This document shows, piece after piece, positions 25,301 through 36,771 of a stretch of DNA of 64,000 nt. The stretch is from Nannizziopsis barbatae. Lineage: Eukaryota; Ascomycota; Eurotiomycetes; Onygenales; Nannizziopsiaceae. Both the position numbers and the translations under genes were made by a program. Every line of letters starts with the position of its first letter. Position 1 is the first letter of the stretch. The DNA lies in the NCBI GenBank assembly GCA_014964245.1, contig JACVYH010000001.1, positions 2,624,001 to 2,688,000 on the forward strand, read 5' to 3'. Below the pieces are notes generated by a model. The model saw only the letters and a list, made by a program, of their open reading frames with translations. It made no database searches and had not been told where the DNA came from.

Positions 25301-25572
25301 TTTAAGATAATATCATATTTTCTTATTAATACTTATGAAATACTCTGTATTCTTCAAGCACATAATAAGTTCAGATATAAGTACATCTTCTAGAATAGTT
25401 ATACATTCTCAGATTAAATGCTAAGTTTTTAATTTATTATTTACTTAATTTAGTTAATAACTTTATTAGATAATTTTATTACATAATATGATTCTTGTTA
25501 AATTATTTATATACTAGCTTTATATAATTAGATTATAATTCATCATATAATTAATATGAGAATGCTTAAGAT
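22351..25572. other. RIP-decayed AT-rich DNA with triplet repeats
   Basis: No gene is supported apart from the triplet-repeat tracts at 23474-23690, listed separately. The remainder is AT-rich with many TAATATTA-type runs. Confidence 0.5.
23474..23690 (-). repeat. Duplicated AAT/AGT triplet-repeat tract
   Basis: Two tracts of TTATTA and TACTGC-type triplets (about 23474-23528 and 23617-23680) each end in ATTAAACTYATTT, so the pair is a direct duplication of about 150 bp. On the minus strand the second, better preserved tract reads as Ser/Asn repeats (SNSNDSNSSNSSNSK). It may be the low-complexity part of a former protein or a plain microsatellite. Confidence 0.5.
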
Positions 25573-25718
25573 AAATATCTCTTATATAAAATAATACATA
25601 TAAAATTCATTAATATAAAGAAATATTTCATGCAGATTATTTAATAAATATCTCTCACATAGAATAATACACATAAATTCATTAATAAAAAAAAGTATTT
25701 CATGCAGATTACTTAATA
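25573..25718 (+). repeat. Tandem duplication, 2 x 73 bp
   Basis: AAATATCTCTTATATAAAAT at 25573 recurs as AAATATCTCTCACATAGAAT at 25646. Both units end TTTCATGCAGATTAYTTAAT. Differences are mostly C/T and G/A transitions. Confidence 0.8.
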
Positions 25719-25967
25719 AGTTCTATACTTCTTAATTACATAAGCATCAGTTGCAAAGTCTTTAAAGTATTCTTCATATTATCACTCATTATCATAGCTT
25801 TAAAAATAATTAAATTTTCTTGAAATTTATAAGATTAAAAATCATATTTATAATAAGAATATTCTAATAATATTTCTAAAAAATAAGATGTGTTGTATAA
25901 GATAAGTAATGAGATGATAAAATAAGAATAAAATTAACTGAATATTATTAGAAAGTAAAAATGAGAA

Positions 25968-26169
25968 AATAACATATTATATAATTAATTAAAGTATAAG
26001 AATAAAAAATACATGTATAAGATGAGCTGATATGAATCTGATTATCTAAAAATATACATACATGTATTATTATAAAAAAAAATAATCATGAGCTGACTAG
26101 TTAAGCTATCTAAGTAAAGTATAACTAGTCATCTGATTCATATTATAGGTATTTTTTATTTTAGTGCTT
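25968..26169 (+). repeat. R3 element with terminal inverted repeats
   Basis: The left end AAGTATAAGAATAAAAAATA (25992) is matched by GTATTTTTTATTTTAGTGCTT at the right (ends 26169), so the core is about 178 bp with arms of about 21 bp. Internal blocks AAGATGAGCTGATATGAATC and ATATACATACATGTATTATT are shared with copies at 17500 and 33882. This looks like a MITE; I cannot fix the target duplication, so the superfamily is open. Confidence 0.6.
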
Positions 26170-26452
26170 GGAATAATATTATTAAAATTCTTATTTTTAC
26201 TTTATGATAATTAGTTACATACTTATAATAATCTTTAGTAATACTTAGTAATTACAGAAAAAACTTCTTAAAATTAACATGATACTTACTAAAGCAGCTG
26301 ATTAACTAGAAACAGGCTAATTTAATTAAACTTCTTTTTTTCTAAAACAGGCACATGTGATTTAAAAAAGAATAGCAGATATAAAATGAGATTGCAATTT
26401 AAAACAGATATGTAATTCTAAAAACAGAAATAAATAATAAAAATATGATAAT

Positions 26453-26520
26453 GAATAATCAACTATACTAAAAGAGAATATTCTTTCTAATGCATAGTCT
26501 AATTAGTCTGATATATGATT
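26453..26520 (+). repeat. R1 dispersed repeat, copy
   Basis: AATCAACTATACTAAAAGAG then AATATTCTTTCTAATGCATA and GATATATGATT, matching the short form of the family. Confidence 0.5.
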
Positions 26521-26809
26521 TTACTTAGATCTGGATAAAAAAATACTTCTTTCTTATATAATTATTAGTTAATTACTTTAAAACTAAATTATGAATTAAG
26601 TACTCATGCTTGTAATGCACACTTACTATTTAAATATTTACAGCTATAAAAATAATTTATAATTAATAAAAAAACTACTACTGAATTTCTTAATAATGAA
26701 ATTTCATTTACTAGTATGAAGAGAAATCTTATAGTTATAAGTATTAATAAATAATAAATAAGCTTTCTGATAAAATATGATTAAATAAATATATAACTAT
26801 ATATACAAG

Positions 26810-28260
26810 TCTATATACACACCAGCAAAATTCTATAGCATTATTTCTAATATCAGAAATTAAAAATGCTTTTTCTGAAATTCTAAACATAGTAATATTT
26901 TAACTTACTTCTAAAGTTAAGCTCTTTTACTTTAGTATCAAGAATATTTTAAGTTATTAAAGATTTCTGAATAAGTATTAGTCTTAATTATTAGATATTA
27001 TATTTAAAATATGTATATTCTAATTTTTCATTATACATATTTAAAAATTACAGTACTGTTAGAAATAATTCTGCTCTAATTAAAACTTTATTTCCAGAAA
27101 TCTTACTTAATTATACAGATAATTTTATATGATTTCTTATAAATGATCATATAATTTTTATAAAGCTAATACTAAAGTAGCTTAGCATTATTTAAATATA
27201 ATCAAATGCTTACTAATTTATAAGTAATATATTTAAATAATTATTCCAAGCTGAAGATTGTTATAGTAATTTTCCTGATATTTCATCTTCTAGAATCTGA
27301 TTAAAATTTGCATTTTTATGATGAAGTAAAGCATGATTATGCTTGTCTAGTAACTGCTAATCTTCAGATTCTGATTCTAGTACTGAATTCTTTTTCTTAG
27401 ATTAAGCAAAATATTAGAGATATTCAGTTATGAAAAATATTAAGATAATAAGAATCTTAAATTATGATTAGCTTAGCAAATTAAAAATTAGAAATTAGTT
27501 AATACAAACATAGCTATTTAACTCATCAGCTATTAAAAATTCATTTAGCTATAACTATGCTGCTTTTATAATATTTAATTTATCATCATCAGCAAACATG
27601 TGCTAGTAATTTAATGAAAGAAAATTACTTATATTTTCAAGTTATTAAATAAAATACACTGTTCTAATCTTTAAGCTATCTTCAGTATTATTATAAAGCT
27701 ATTACTAAAGATATGAAAGCATAGTAAATATTCTAAAATTATCAGTCATTATAATAATAATTTTATAGCTTTTAATAAGCTTACTAATATCATATGAACT
27801 ACTAATAAAAATTAGTACTAAAAATAAACTATACTTATTACTTAGAAAGCTGTAAACTAGTGTAGCAGAAAGTTAATTTAATAAATGAAGAAATAATTTT
27901 AATTTAGTTTAAGTTTCTGATGATGTTATAACTGCTGAATAGCTTTAAAGTAAGAATTATGAGTTAGAAAACTTTAGATGCAAGTTAATAAACTGCTCTG
28001 AGCACACATGAAGAAACTTTATAAGAATAACTTTTATTTAAATAATACTAATCTGAGATTTTAGCTTATCATAACTCTCTTTGAGAATGTAAATCATGAT
28101 AATCTTTGAATAATTACTTAGAATATTATAATAAAAAAATTAGAATGTTTAAAAAACAGATATTAATAACATCAGATTTATCACTTCATATAAATATTCT
28201 TAGATAAAAAAAAATTATACTAGAATGTGTTAATGCATTATATATATTAGAATTTAATAT
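26810..28260 (-). pseudogene. RIP-degraded coding relic, unrecognised family
   Basis: A single minus-strand frame can be read for about 480 codons without needing a frameshift. Stop density equals chance overall, but several stretches are strikingly protein-like: LYNNTEDSLKIRTVYFI, HMFADDDKLNIIKAA (27602-27561), KKKNSVLESESED, QLLDKHNHALLHHKNANFNQ, LSKISGNKVLIRAELFL and LDTKVKELNFRSKLKYYYV. From about 27851 to 27703 it is open for about 45 codons. The ADDD triplet recalls reverse-transcriptase FADD boxes, but the flanking residues do not fit one, so I make no family call. Read this as a probable broken gene or transposon frame. Confidence 0.35.
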
Positions 28261-28491
28261 AAATTATAGCATGTTTAATAATATATATTAAATATAATAT
28301 CTCAGAATAATAAGAATATTAGTAAAATATCAAATCATACTGTAATTTATTCAGTTAAGCAAATAGCTTAAGTAATATTTATTATAAAAAGAGAAATTAC
28401 TATTTATTATAACTGCTGCTATATTACTTCTTCTGTTCAGAAGACTAATTAAAGAATCTGCAATACTAATATTATGAAATATTATTAAAAT

Positions 28492-28608
28492 AACAGTTAT
28501 TCAGCTTATCATTTAATAAATCTTTCTGTAGATGTATTAGTAGATTTCCAATATATTTGTAAAAAAGCTTGGATTTATTCTATCAGAAAACAGGCTAAGA
28601 TTAGCAAG
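28492..28608 (+). pseudogene. Short coding-like relic
   Basis: Thirty-nine uninterrupted codons in a patch with more C and G than its surroundings, reading SVDVLVDFQYICKKAWIYSI then RKQAKISK. It keeps a tryptophan codon (TGG), which RIP readily destroys. Too short to assign to a family, and chance is possible. Confidence 0.22.
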
Positions 28609-29561
28609 TAATAAAATTCCTGCTTATTAACTCATGAAATATAATATTAATAAATGTAAGAAAATCACATAATAAACAGTTACTATTACATAAGCTAAAT
28701 TAATGATAATACTTAATAGCTTTCATGAATTAATTATTTTATGATGATTCAAAATATAGAAATAAATAAAATAATAGAAAACTGGAAGAAAGCAAATGCT
28801 AATGAGATTTATGAGATATAAAATAAGCAGAATTATTATTAAATATTTGAAATAAGTAATTAGCTAGATTAAAATCAGGTATAGCAGAATACTACTAATA
28901 GTAATACTATATATTTCAGTAAGTTTCATGATAGCTGTGATGATAATTTTTTAAAGTAATTGTAAATTCAGATTAGTTATTAATAAGATAATAATTAAAT
29001 TATCTGAAATGAGCCTGTAATCTAATATTAAAAAAGATTATTAAATTATACAGTTATATAATTTGCTCCAGCTCATAAATATGATTTATTTTATAATTCT
29101 GATATTCTAATTAAATATAGCTTCTAGAAAACATGTAAGAAGAAAAAACTACATGAAGTATTATTAGCAGATCTTATCTGAGCATATCTGTAAGAACTCT
29201 TTACTATTATTTTTATTAAAACTTAATTAATAAAGTTACCAGATACATGTTTAGAAATTATCATCAGCTTACTTAATGTTAGATTAATTTCTAGTTATTC
29301 TGATACTTATGCTTAAGAAATTTCAGAATAATTAAAACATTTATTTAAATAGCAACTGAGCAAACACTCAACTGCAACAGTAAATATTTTAAGTAAGAAA
29401 ATGAGAAATTTATTTCAAGTAATACTCAGTCTTCATGTATGTATTAAAAAGACTAATTACTTATTATATCTATGCTAATGAAAATAAATCATATCTTTAG
29501 ACTTTATATATTTACATGTTTTTAATCATGAAATTCTAAGAAAAGAATTTACTTAATATAA

Positions 29562-29760
29562 ATTTTCAGAAGCTTTTAACATGAAAGATGCTCTGAAAGA
29601 AAAGATTAACACTTTCAGAAAATGCAAGCAGAATTTGAAATTAAAAATCAGCATTCTCAGAAAATGCAAACAGAACTTGAAAGAAGAGATTAAATAATTA
29701 AAACAAGATACTTGCTATTCAAAAATTCTTGCTGAAAACTTTCAAGAAAATATGATTTAA
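29562..29760 (+). pseudogene. Coiled-coil coding relic with an internal 42-bp repeat
   Basis: The frame reads HFQKMQAEFEIKNQ and HSQKMQTELERRD in tandem (29610-29690), two 14-residue repeats encoded by near-identical 42-bp units, then a TAA that RIP would make from CAA, then IIKTRYLLF. The heptad-like spacing and the E/K/Q richness indicate a former coiled coil. A similar segment, ESSERKEMH, lies at about 40575 (+) and may be a second relic of the same family. No enzyme domain is visible. Confidence 0.4.
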
Positions 29761-29992
29761 TATCATTAATTACTGGTAAATACTCTCTTAATATTTTCAT
29801 TTTCACATTCTAATACTGCAAAAATGAATTAAAGCAGTTACTTTAATATTAGATTAAATAAATAGAAAATTTCATTAGTACTTATTTATAATCTAACTTT
29901 ATATAATGTACATATTCAGATCTAACATTTTTTAAAATTACTAATAATAATTCTTATAATATATAACATGATATCAGATTTCATGTCATGAG

Positions 29993-30660
29993 TAGACTGT
30001 GAATAAGTCTAAATTAAGTTAAGTTTTGATTTCCTCAGACTTAACTCAGGCTTGACTCATACTATCTAATTTATAACTTGATTCAGCTTAAAACTCAGCT
30101 TAAATAAGTTAAGTTAAGTCAAGTTTTGAACTTGTTACTAAGATACCAGATTAATAAATTAACAGTAAGGTGAATATTAATCATACAGAAACAAGAGTAG
30201 GACTGTTTAAAAGGTCTTGAATCAAGCTTCAAAACATGCTTACTCTTATATTTTTAGCTATTTTTCTTGAATTTATATGAGTATTCAAAGATTTATCATT
30301 AAATTAAAATTTTCACTCTTAATAATAATAATATGACATCTTTAGTAAGCAATATAAAATCAAGAAAAATAGCTAAAAATATAGGAGTAAGCACATTTTG
30401 AAGCTTGATTCAAGATCTTTCAAACAGTCCTACTCTCATTTCTGTATGATTAATATTCATCTCATTATCATTACTTTTATTAAATTATGACTATCATGCA
30501 TGAAAAGTATAAGTTTTTTGAGTTAAAAACTTGACTTAGATTAAGTTAAGTCTAACTCAACTCAAAACTCAGTAAAATCTCCATACTAGAGCTTGACTTA
30601 ACTCAGTTTAAGTCAAGTTAAGTTTGAGTTCAAGTTTAACTCAGACTTGTTTACAGTCTA
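29993..30660 (-). mobile_element. Non-autonomous hAT-type element, 668-bp copy B
   Basis: Same element as 1039-1706 in reverse orientation, again 668 bp, with a perfect 8-bp target duplication GTCATGAG at 29985-29992 and 30661-30668. Termini are TAGACTGTGAATAAG and TTGTTTACAGTCTA. The foldback arms lie near 30168-30270 and 30357-30465. This copy keeps more C and G than copy A (for example CAAGTTTGAGTTCAAGTTTA), so it is less damaged by RIP. It has no open frame of note. Confidence 0.87.
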
Positions 30661-30668
30661 GTCATGAG

Positions 30669-31130
30669 ATATCTAATATTATTAATCATGTCTAACATTT
30701 GCATACTTATTATATGTAAAGCAAATCATTTACATCTTCTGATAATATTTATTAATACTAAAGCTGAGAAAAAAATAAATTATTATATTTAATATAATAA
30801 ATGAGCAGCATGTGTTATTAATACTGAGACTTCATTAGCTACTTATAAAAATAAAATAAATATACTTATATAATTAGAAAAAACTTTAATTATAATAATA
30901 ATTATATAGAAAAGCTAGATTACATAAGATAGAGCTTGCATGCATATATACATGTGTGATAAAATTATGTATAAAAGTAGAATGAAATCAGAAAGCATAT
31001 TAAGAAATTATCTTAAAATGATATTTATTCTATTTCTAGCACATGCCAGCAGGTGTTGAATTCTCACTATAATACTAGTCATTATTAAGTTCATACTATC
31101 TTTTTATTCCTCCTGTTCTTTAACACATGA
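30669..31130. other. RIP-decayed AT-rich DNA, no gene seen
   Basis: No frame or repeat that I can support. A short patch at about 31035-31130 is slightly richer in C (CATGCCAGCAGGTG). Confidence 0.5.
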
Positions 31131-31225
31131 TATTAGAATAGCTAATTATGCTAAAGAAAATATTCTTTCAAGTTTCTAAATCTTAGCTTAGAAAAAAAAA
31201 AGTAACTAGATAATTCTAAAGCCTG
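31131..31225 (+). repeat. R1 dispersed repeat, copy
   Basis: ATTAGAATAGCTAATTATGC then TAAAGAAAATATTCTTTCAA and AAAGTAACTAGATAATTCTA, the family order with a degraded middle. Confidence 0.5.
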
Positions 31226-32261
31226 TATGTATTATTCTAGCATATGATACTTAAACATTAACATTTTATAAGAATTAAAATAGTAGATTAGAAGATATTA
31301 AAGAGATAAACTTCTAAAACTCATATTATAAGTTTATTTTTAAATCTAACTTTACATATAATTAATAATTTGCAGATTAATCATATATTTTCTAATAATA
31401 TTTATAATAATAAATAAACATTATCAAGATAAAAAATGTAATATATCTAGTTCTGATTTCTATAAATTAAATCAAGTTTTAATAATTTATCATGTTAATG
31501 AAAATTTCTTCTAATTTTACAGTCTGAAAAGAAATCATCTTCTTTTCTCATCTTCTTGAGCTAAATAAAAAATTTATATAAAGAATACTTATAGAAACTT
31601 TTTATTATGCTGATTTTCTTAATAATGAAATATAATTACTCATTTCATTCTTATTAAAATTTCATGAAAAAAGAATCTTTACATGAAAAAGCTAGTCACA
31701 TGAATATGATAATTATTAAAGCAATAATAAAAGATTACTTTAATATTAATAATAATCATTTCTAGATTTCATCATAGCAGAAAATGATATGCTATTAGCA
31801 CTTTTTAAACAGTTAAAGAAAAGAACCAAAATTAGAATATAAACATGCTAACTCAAGTTATTATTTATAAAAGATTTATTCATGAAATATATTATTATGA
31901 TAAAATATTAAATCTGTTAGTAAATTCTGCTAAGTAAATAAAAGATCTAGATAAGTATTCTTTATGATGCTACAGAAAGTAACTTAGAAGATAAGAATAT
32001 TTTTTACTTAAAAGCTATGAAATAAATAAAGCTCTGAATATTTGTAGTTTTTGCTGCTTCATGAAATAATATTAATATTTTAAGTATTATTCTTGATTCT
32101 GTTAAAGTAGTTTATAAATTAGAAAAATAAGCATAATCTGCTTTTAATTATGTAGTCTTTTACAAATGCATAGCTAACTTCTTAATAATTATTTTCTTCA
32201 ACTCTTTATTTAACTTAATATTTATCAGATCTAAAATATATAAGAAAGTAAAAGCTGTGAT
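31226..32261. other. RIP-decayed AT-rich DNA, no gene seen
   Basis: Nothing recognisable; AT-rich with many in-frame stops on both strands. Confidence 0.5.
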
Positions 32262-32350
32262 TATGAGCTGATTAAGTCATCTAAAGTATCTAGTAGTTAC
32301 CTATTATCAAGATTTAATTAAGCTAATCTTAACTTCTGATCTTTAAATTA
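32262..32350 (+). repeat. R3 dispersed repeat, right half only
   Basis: TGAGCTGATTAAGTCATCTA then TTAATTAAGCTAATCTTAAC and TTCTGATCTTTAAATTAG match the segment after the R3 core at 34022-34090. Confidence 0.4.
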
Positions 32351-32396
32351 GTTAACTTAAAAATTATGAAAAAATCATGACTTAAAAATCAGAACT

Positions 32397-32510
32397 TGTC
32401 AGAATAACTCACTAGATTAAAAGAAAATGTTCTCTCTAAGTCAAAGCTAAGAAAAGAAGAAGTAGCTAGATATTCTAGTATTCTATATGATATAACTTCT
32501 GATAAATTTA
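32397..32510 (+). repeat. R1 dispersed repeat, best-preserved long copy
   Basis: Starts TGTCAGAATAACTCACTAGA, then TTAAAAGAAAATGTTCTCTC, a purine-rich GCTAAGAAAAGAAGAAGTAG, and TAGATATTCTAGTATTCTAT ending near TATAACTTCTGATAAAT. It keeps more C than the other copies and probably lies closest to the ancestral sequence. The TGTC start is compatible with a solo LTR. The mariner-type MITE copy B starts 20 bp downstream. Confidence 0.6.
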
Positions 32511-32529
32511 CTATTAGAATGATTTACTA

Positions 32530-32679
32530 CAGAATATGCAGCATATGAAATGTTATTTTTTAATTATTAATTAGTCAGTACTTAATATCAAGTTTTAAAT
32601 AAGAAACAGTAATAAAGTCAGATATCAGATATCTGATTTAACTGTTAAAAAAATAACATTTCATATGCTGCATATCTTG
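32530..32679 (+). mobile_element. Mariner-type MITE, 150 bp, copy B
   Basis: Left terminus CAGAATATGCAGCATATGAA; the right terminus is the complement of CAAGATATGCAGCATATGAA, and the inverted match extends through ATGTTATTTTTT. TA flanks both ends (32528-32529 and 32680-32681). Same length and layout as 13292-13441, with a palindromic centre AGATATCAGATATCT. Confidence 0.82.
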
Positions 32680-32681
32680 TA

Positions 32682-33881
32682 TAAGTTATAGAATTATTAC
32701 TTAATTAAGATTTTTAATCTAAAGAATCTAATTATTACATATAGTTTTTTATTTATATCTAGCTTAATTATTGAAATATTTCAGATTAAAATTAGTAACT
32801 AATTTTCTTTAAAAAGTAGTTAATCATGCTAAAATTCAGTAGTTATAGTTAACTTAGTTATCTTGGCACAGTTAAGTTAAAATCAAGCTTATAAGTTTTT
32901 TTATTTTTATAATCTGTTTAAAATTAACTGTAATTAAATCTCTCCAAATCAGAATTAAAGCTGTAAGAGATAAAGTACTAATAATTTAAATTAGTAGATA
33001 TTACTTATGAGTATTTTTTATTAAGTAAGCTGTAATTTAAAATGTTAAATTCTTGATTTTTAATCTCAGTTTTTCATCTGAAAAAGAAAAGCAAAATCAG
33101 CATCATCTCTCTTAAACATTTTTCTTATAATTATAATAAACAGCAAAACTATTACTGAATTCTTTCATATTAACTATGCTTTAGAATTATAATAAAAATA
33201 TGAATGCTATTTAAAGATATTTCTGCAAAGCATTTTTATTAGCATTACTAATCATTATTTCAGAAGAAATTTTCACTCTTAATTATTAAATATATCTGAA
33301 TAAAAAAACTACTTCTGCTATTAAATAGCTGCTATCATATTTGCAAGCTTGAAAAAAGCAATTCTTATTATTATACTCTAGCAACTAGCTTCATGAACTA
33401 TTATATGAGAATTTATGACTCAGAAAAGAAAATTCATAACTTAAGAAATATAAATATGCACTCTTAAATTTTAAAACTTAACTCATTTTTATATTTAAGA
33501 TGCTTTAAAACATTCTACATAGCATAGAAAATAAATTATAGAAAACAAATAAAGATTATCTGAAGCTTCATGATATTAAAGTAAAAATATAAGAAAGTAG
33601 TGAATTTTTTTAATTCTCATGCTACTGAAAGCAGTTTTATCTTATAATGCAGCTTTCATTTCTTAGAAACTTGAGATTTAGCTTAATTCTTGATAAATTA
33701 TGAATATAAAAATAGATAACAGAATGCATAATACTTGCTTTATTATATAAAAATATGAAGTTTAGAAATGAAACATTAGCTGAAAATTTATTATTAGTTT
33801 TAATAGTATCAGCATTCAGAAGTTTAATATATTAAAAAAAAATAGTAAATTAATTATATTTAGAACTTAATATTAAAGAGC
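32682..33881. other. RIP-decayed AT-rich DNA, no gene seen
   Basis: No frame or repeat that I can support between the mariner-type MITE and the next R3 copy. Confidence 0.5.
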
Positions 33882-34090
33882 AGAAATGAGAAGATAATAT
33901 ATCAGATAATTAATTAGAGACTTGAAGCATTAGAATAAAGGATACATATAATTATAAAATAAGCTAATATGAATTTAATTATCTAAAAATGTACATACAT
34001 ACATGTGTTATTATAAATAAATGATTATAAGCTGATTAAATCATCTAAGTGAAGTATTTCTGATCAAGCTAACTTTAATTTCTGATATCT
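33882..34090 (+). repeat. R3 dispersed repeat, copy
   Basis: AAGCATTAGAATAAAGGATA (33923) matches the R3 left terminus. It is followed by AAGCTAATATGAATTTAATT, ATGTACATACATACATGTGT and a tail AAGCTGATTAAATCATCTAA shared with 26093 and 32266. Homology to 25925-25990 continues about 60 bp upstream of the terminus, so the true family unit may be longer. Confidence 0.55.
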
Positions 34091-36771
34091 TAATAACTCT
34101 TTCTAGTTTATGTGACTAGTAAAACTTATTACCATTCTTCTCTTAATTAGATGCTAAAGAAATATTCTTTTTTTTAATCTAAAATAAACTATTAAATAAT
34201 TATTAATGCTTAATTAAGATATGTGATAATATTAATTTCATAAGTACTTTTTAATACTGATGCTAATAATACTTTTTTATTACTTTGCTATTTTTTTTCT
34301 GTATTCTGAGCTGTAGTTTTGCATTATTTAAAATTTAATATTTTAGCAGATATAGTCTAATTTTAAAATGAATTAAGTAAATAATCTCATTATCTCTTAG
34401 CTTCTCTTCTCTAACAGAAATAATATACTTACTAGTAATAATTCAGATATATTTTTAATCTTTATCTAAAAAGATTTCTGAATTTATTTACAGAATATTA
34501 TTATTACATGTTATCTCAGATTAAATTTCTTAAAAGATTAGTATAATTTTAGCTAAATAGCAGAATTTTTTCAGCTTATCAGAATACTTTAATTCTGTAT
34601 GTTTTATATTATAGTTTTCTTTTAGCTACATTAGCATTATTTATAATAAGTATACATACCTGTAATGAAAAGTAAAAAAAAAAATATATATATTTTATTA
34701 AGAAGTTATCAAGAGAAAAGAAATCTCTTTCTTAATATTTAAAGATTTTATTTTATTTATAAGTAATTAAAGCAAGATATTTGCAATTTACTTTATAATA
34801 ACTAGATAATTAAATGATTAAGTAACTAGTTAAGACTTAACTGCTGAAAAATGTTCATAATTATTATATTTTATTTTATATTAGCTAATTTTAAATAATT
34901 TATAAGATGAGAGTAAACTTTATTTTCATTTTATAAATTATAATCTAAGTAAATGATGAAAAATAAACTATAATAAAATGAAGAAAGAAGATAAGCTAGC
35001 TGAAGTAAGAGAAGTAAAATTTATTCTATTTCTAGTAGACAGAATAATATATAGCTTGCAGTAATTCATTAAATTAAAATATAATTTATTTTAAGTTCAC
35101 ATGTTAATTTTATTAACATCTATTAACTGTTTAAAAGTAATATATTTTCTTTATAAGAAAGTTATTATTTATTAATGATTATTTTTTAATTTTATTAAAA
35201 TTAAAAAAAATTAGTTTATTAAATAATTCATTATTAATCATTTTCAAATGAACTTTGCTAATTCTGAGCTTGCTGAAAGATTTCTAGTCTAACTCTCAGT
35301 TCTTTACTCATACCTTCATTATATAATAACATGTTTACTTCTTAAAAAAGCTAATGTAAGTTAATACTTAACTTTCTCATTTTAATCATATACTAATTAG
35401 TTTTTTTAGAATATAAATAATATTATCTTTTTTATTCTTATAATTATTAATAATGCTGCACATGTTATATGTTGCTGATTCTTATTTTTATTTCTGATAA
35501 TAGTTTTTTAATTTCTAACATGTAAATAGCTGCTTGTTATTTTTACTATAAGTAGCAGTAGTTAAATTCTGAGAAGAAAAATCTCATGATTAAGCTTCAG
35601 GCATGTCATTCTTTCTAGTCTTTCTTTAAATATGCTAACATGTTATAGAATGAAACTGAGAATTCAGAGCAGAGTTTTTAAATTTCTTTATATTCTCAGA
35701 TTTCTTTTAGAATGAGTAGTTATTTCTTACTATTATTCTTTACTTTATAGCTAATATGTTTAGTAGTTTCATAGTATTAATATACTTTAGAGTTTAATCT
35801 CTTTAAATGATATTTGTATAATTCTTTTTTTTTATTTTTTATACATAGTTAAATATTTACTTTCATAATCTTCTAATAAGAAAATGCTTTTATAAAATTA
35901 TTAGTAATTATTTTATTAGTTAACATATATTTAATAATGATTCTGCTGTTTCTGTATTTTTATCTTACTCAGTAATTATGAATATTAATATGCTATAACT
36001 TTATATTTATTTTTATAATCTTTTTATTTATTTTACTAATTATTTATATATTATTGCAGAAAATCTTTATCTAATAATTATTAAAATTTACAAAAAGTTT
36101 AACAGTTAGCTAATAAACAGTTTTTCTTTTACTGCATTTAGCATATCTAACTAGAAAATCTATTCAGATTCAGAGCTTTAATCTATTTAATTAATTAGAT
36201 TTTTTCATATAATCAGATATCATCTAATAAAGAAAGCATAGATTAATTCTTTAAAGATATTATAGTTTTATTTTTTATCATTTCTTATTCATCTCTTACT
36301 TATTTCTCATTTAATTTTTCATCTAATCTTTCATCTTCATTCATTATTTATTATCTGCTATTCATTTAATCTGCTATTAAAACTGCTTATTAAAGCTGCT
36401 TATTAAAGCTGCTATTTAAGCTTTTATCTGATTTATCATCTTCATCATCTCATCTTATCTGATTTTTTATTTATAATTAAATTAATTTTATTTTATAAAT
36501 TACTAGAAAATCTTATAATTAAATTTACTCTAGATTATTAGAAAATCTTATAGTTAAATTTACTTATAATATATAAATAAACTAAATAGAAAATTATCAG
36601 AAAATTTAGAAAAATATATTAAGAAGATACATAAAAACATAGTATATATGATAAATTATAATTTAAGAAAGTATGAAAATACATGATAAATACATATAAA
36701 TCTAGAATAAGTAAAAATAGCAAATGTTTACTGAGTAAATATTTACTTGTATCTTAGAAAAATAACTATAA
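34091..36771. other. RIP-decayed AT-rich DNA; pyrimidine-rich stretch
   Basis: No gene. At 36240-36480 the plus strand is unusually pyrimidine-rich (TCATCTTCATTC type), with a threefold 13-bp repeat TAAAGCTGCTTAT near 36378-36417. On the minus strand this would encode Asp/Glu-rich or Lys-rich low complexity; no continuous frame is visible. Confidence 0.45.

Noticed and set aside
27561..27602. FADDD as a reverse-transcriptase catalytic box
   Set aside because: The residues on both sides do not fit a reverse-transcriptase palm in any order I know; kept only as an unnamed coding relic.
1039..30660. The two inverted 668-bp elements as ends of one composite 29.6-kb transposon
   Set aside because: Each copy has its own, different 8-bp target duplication, so they inserted independently.
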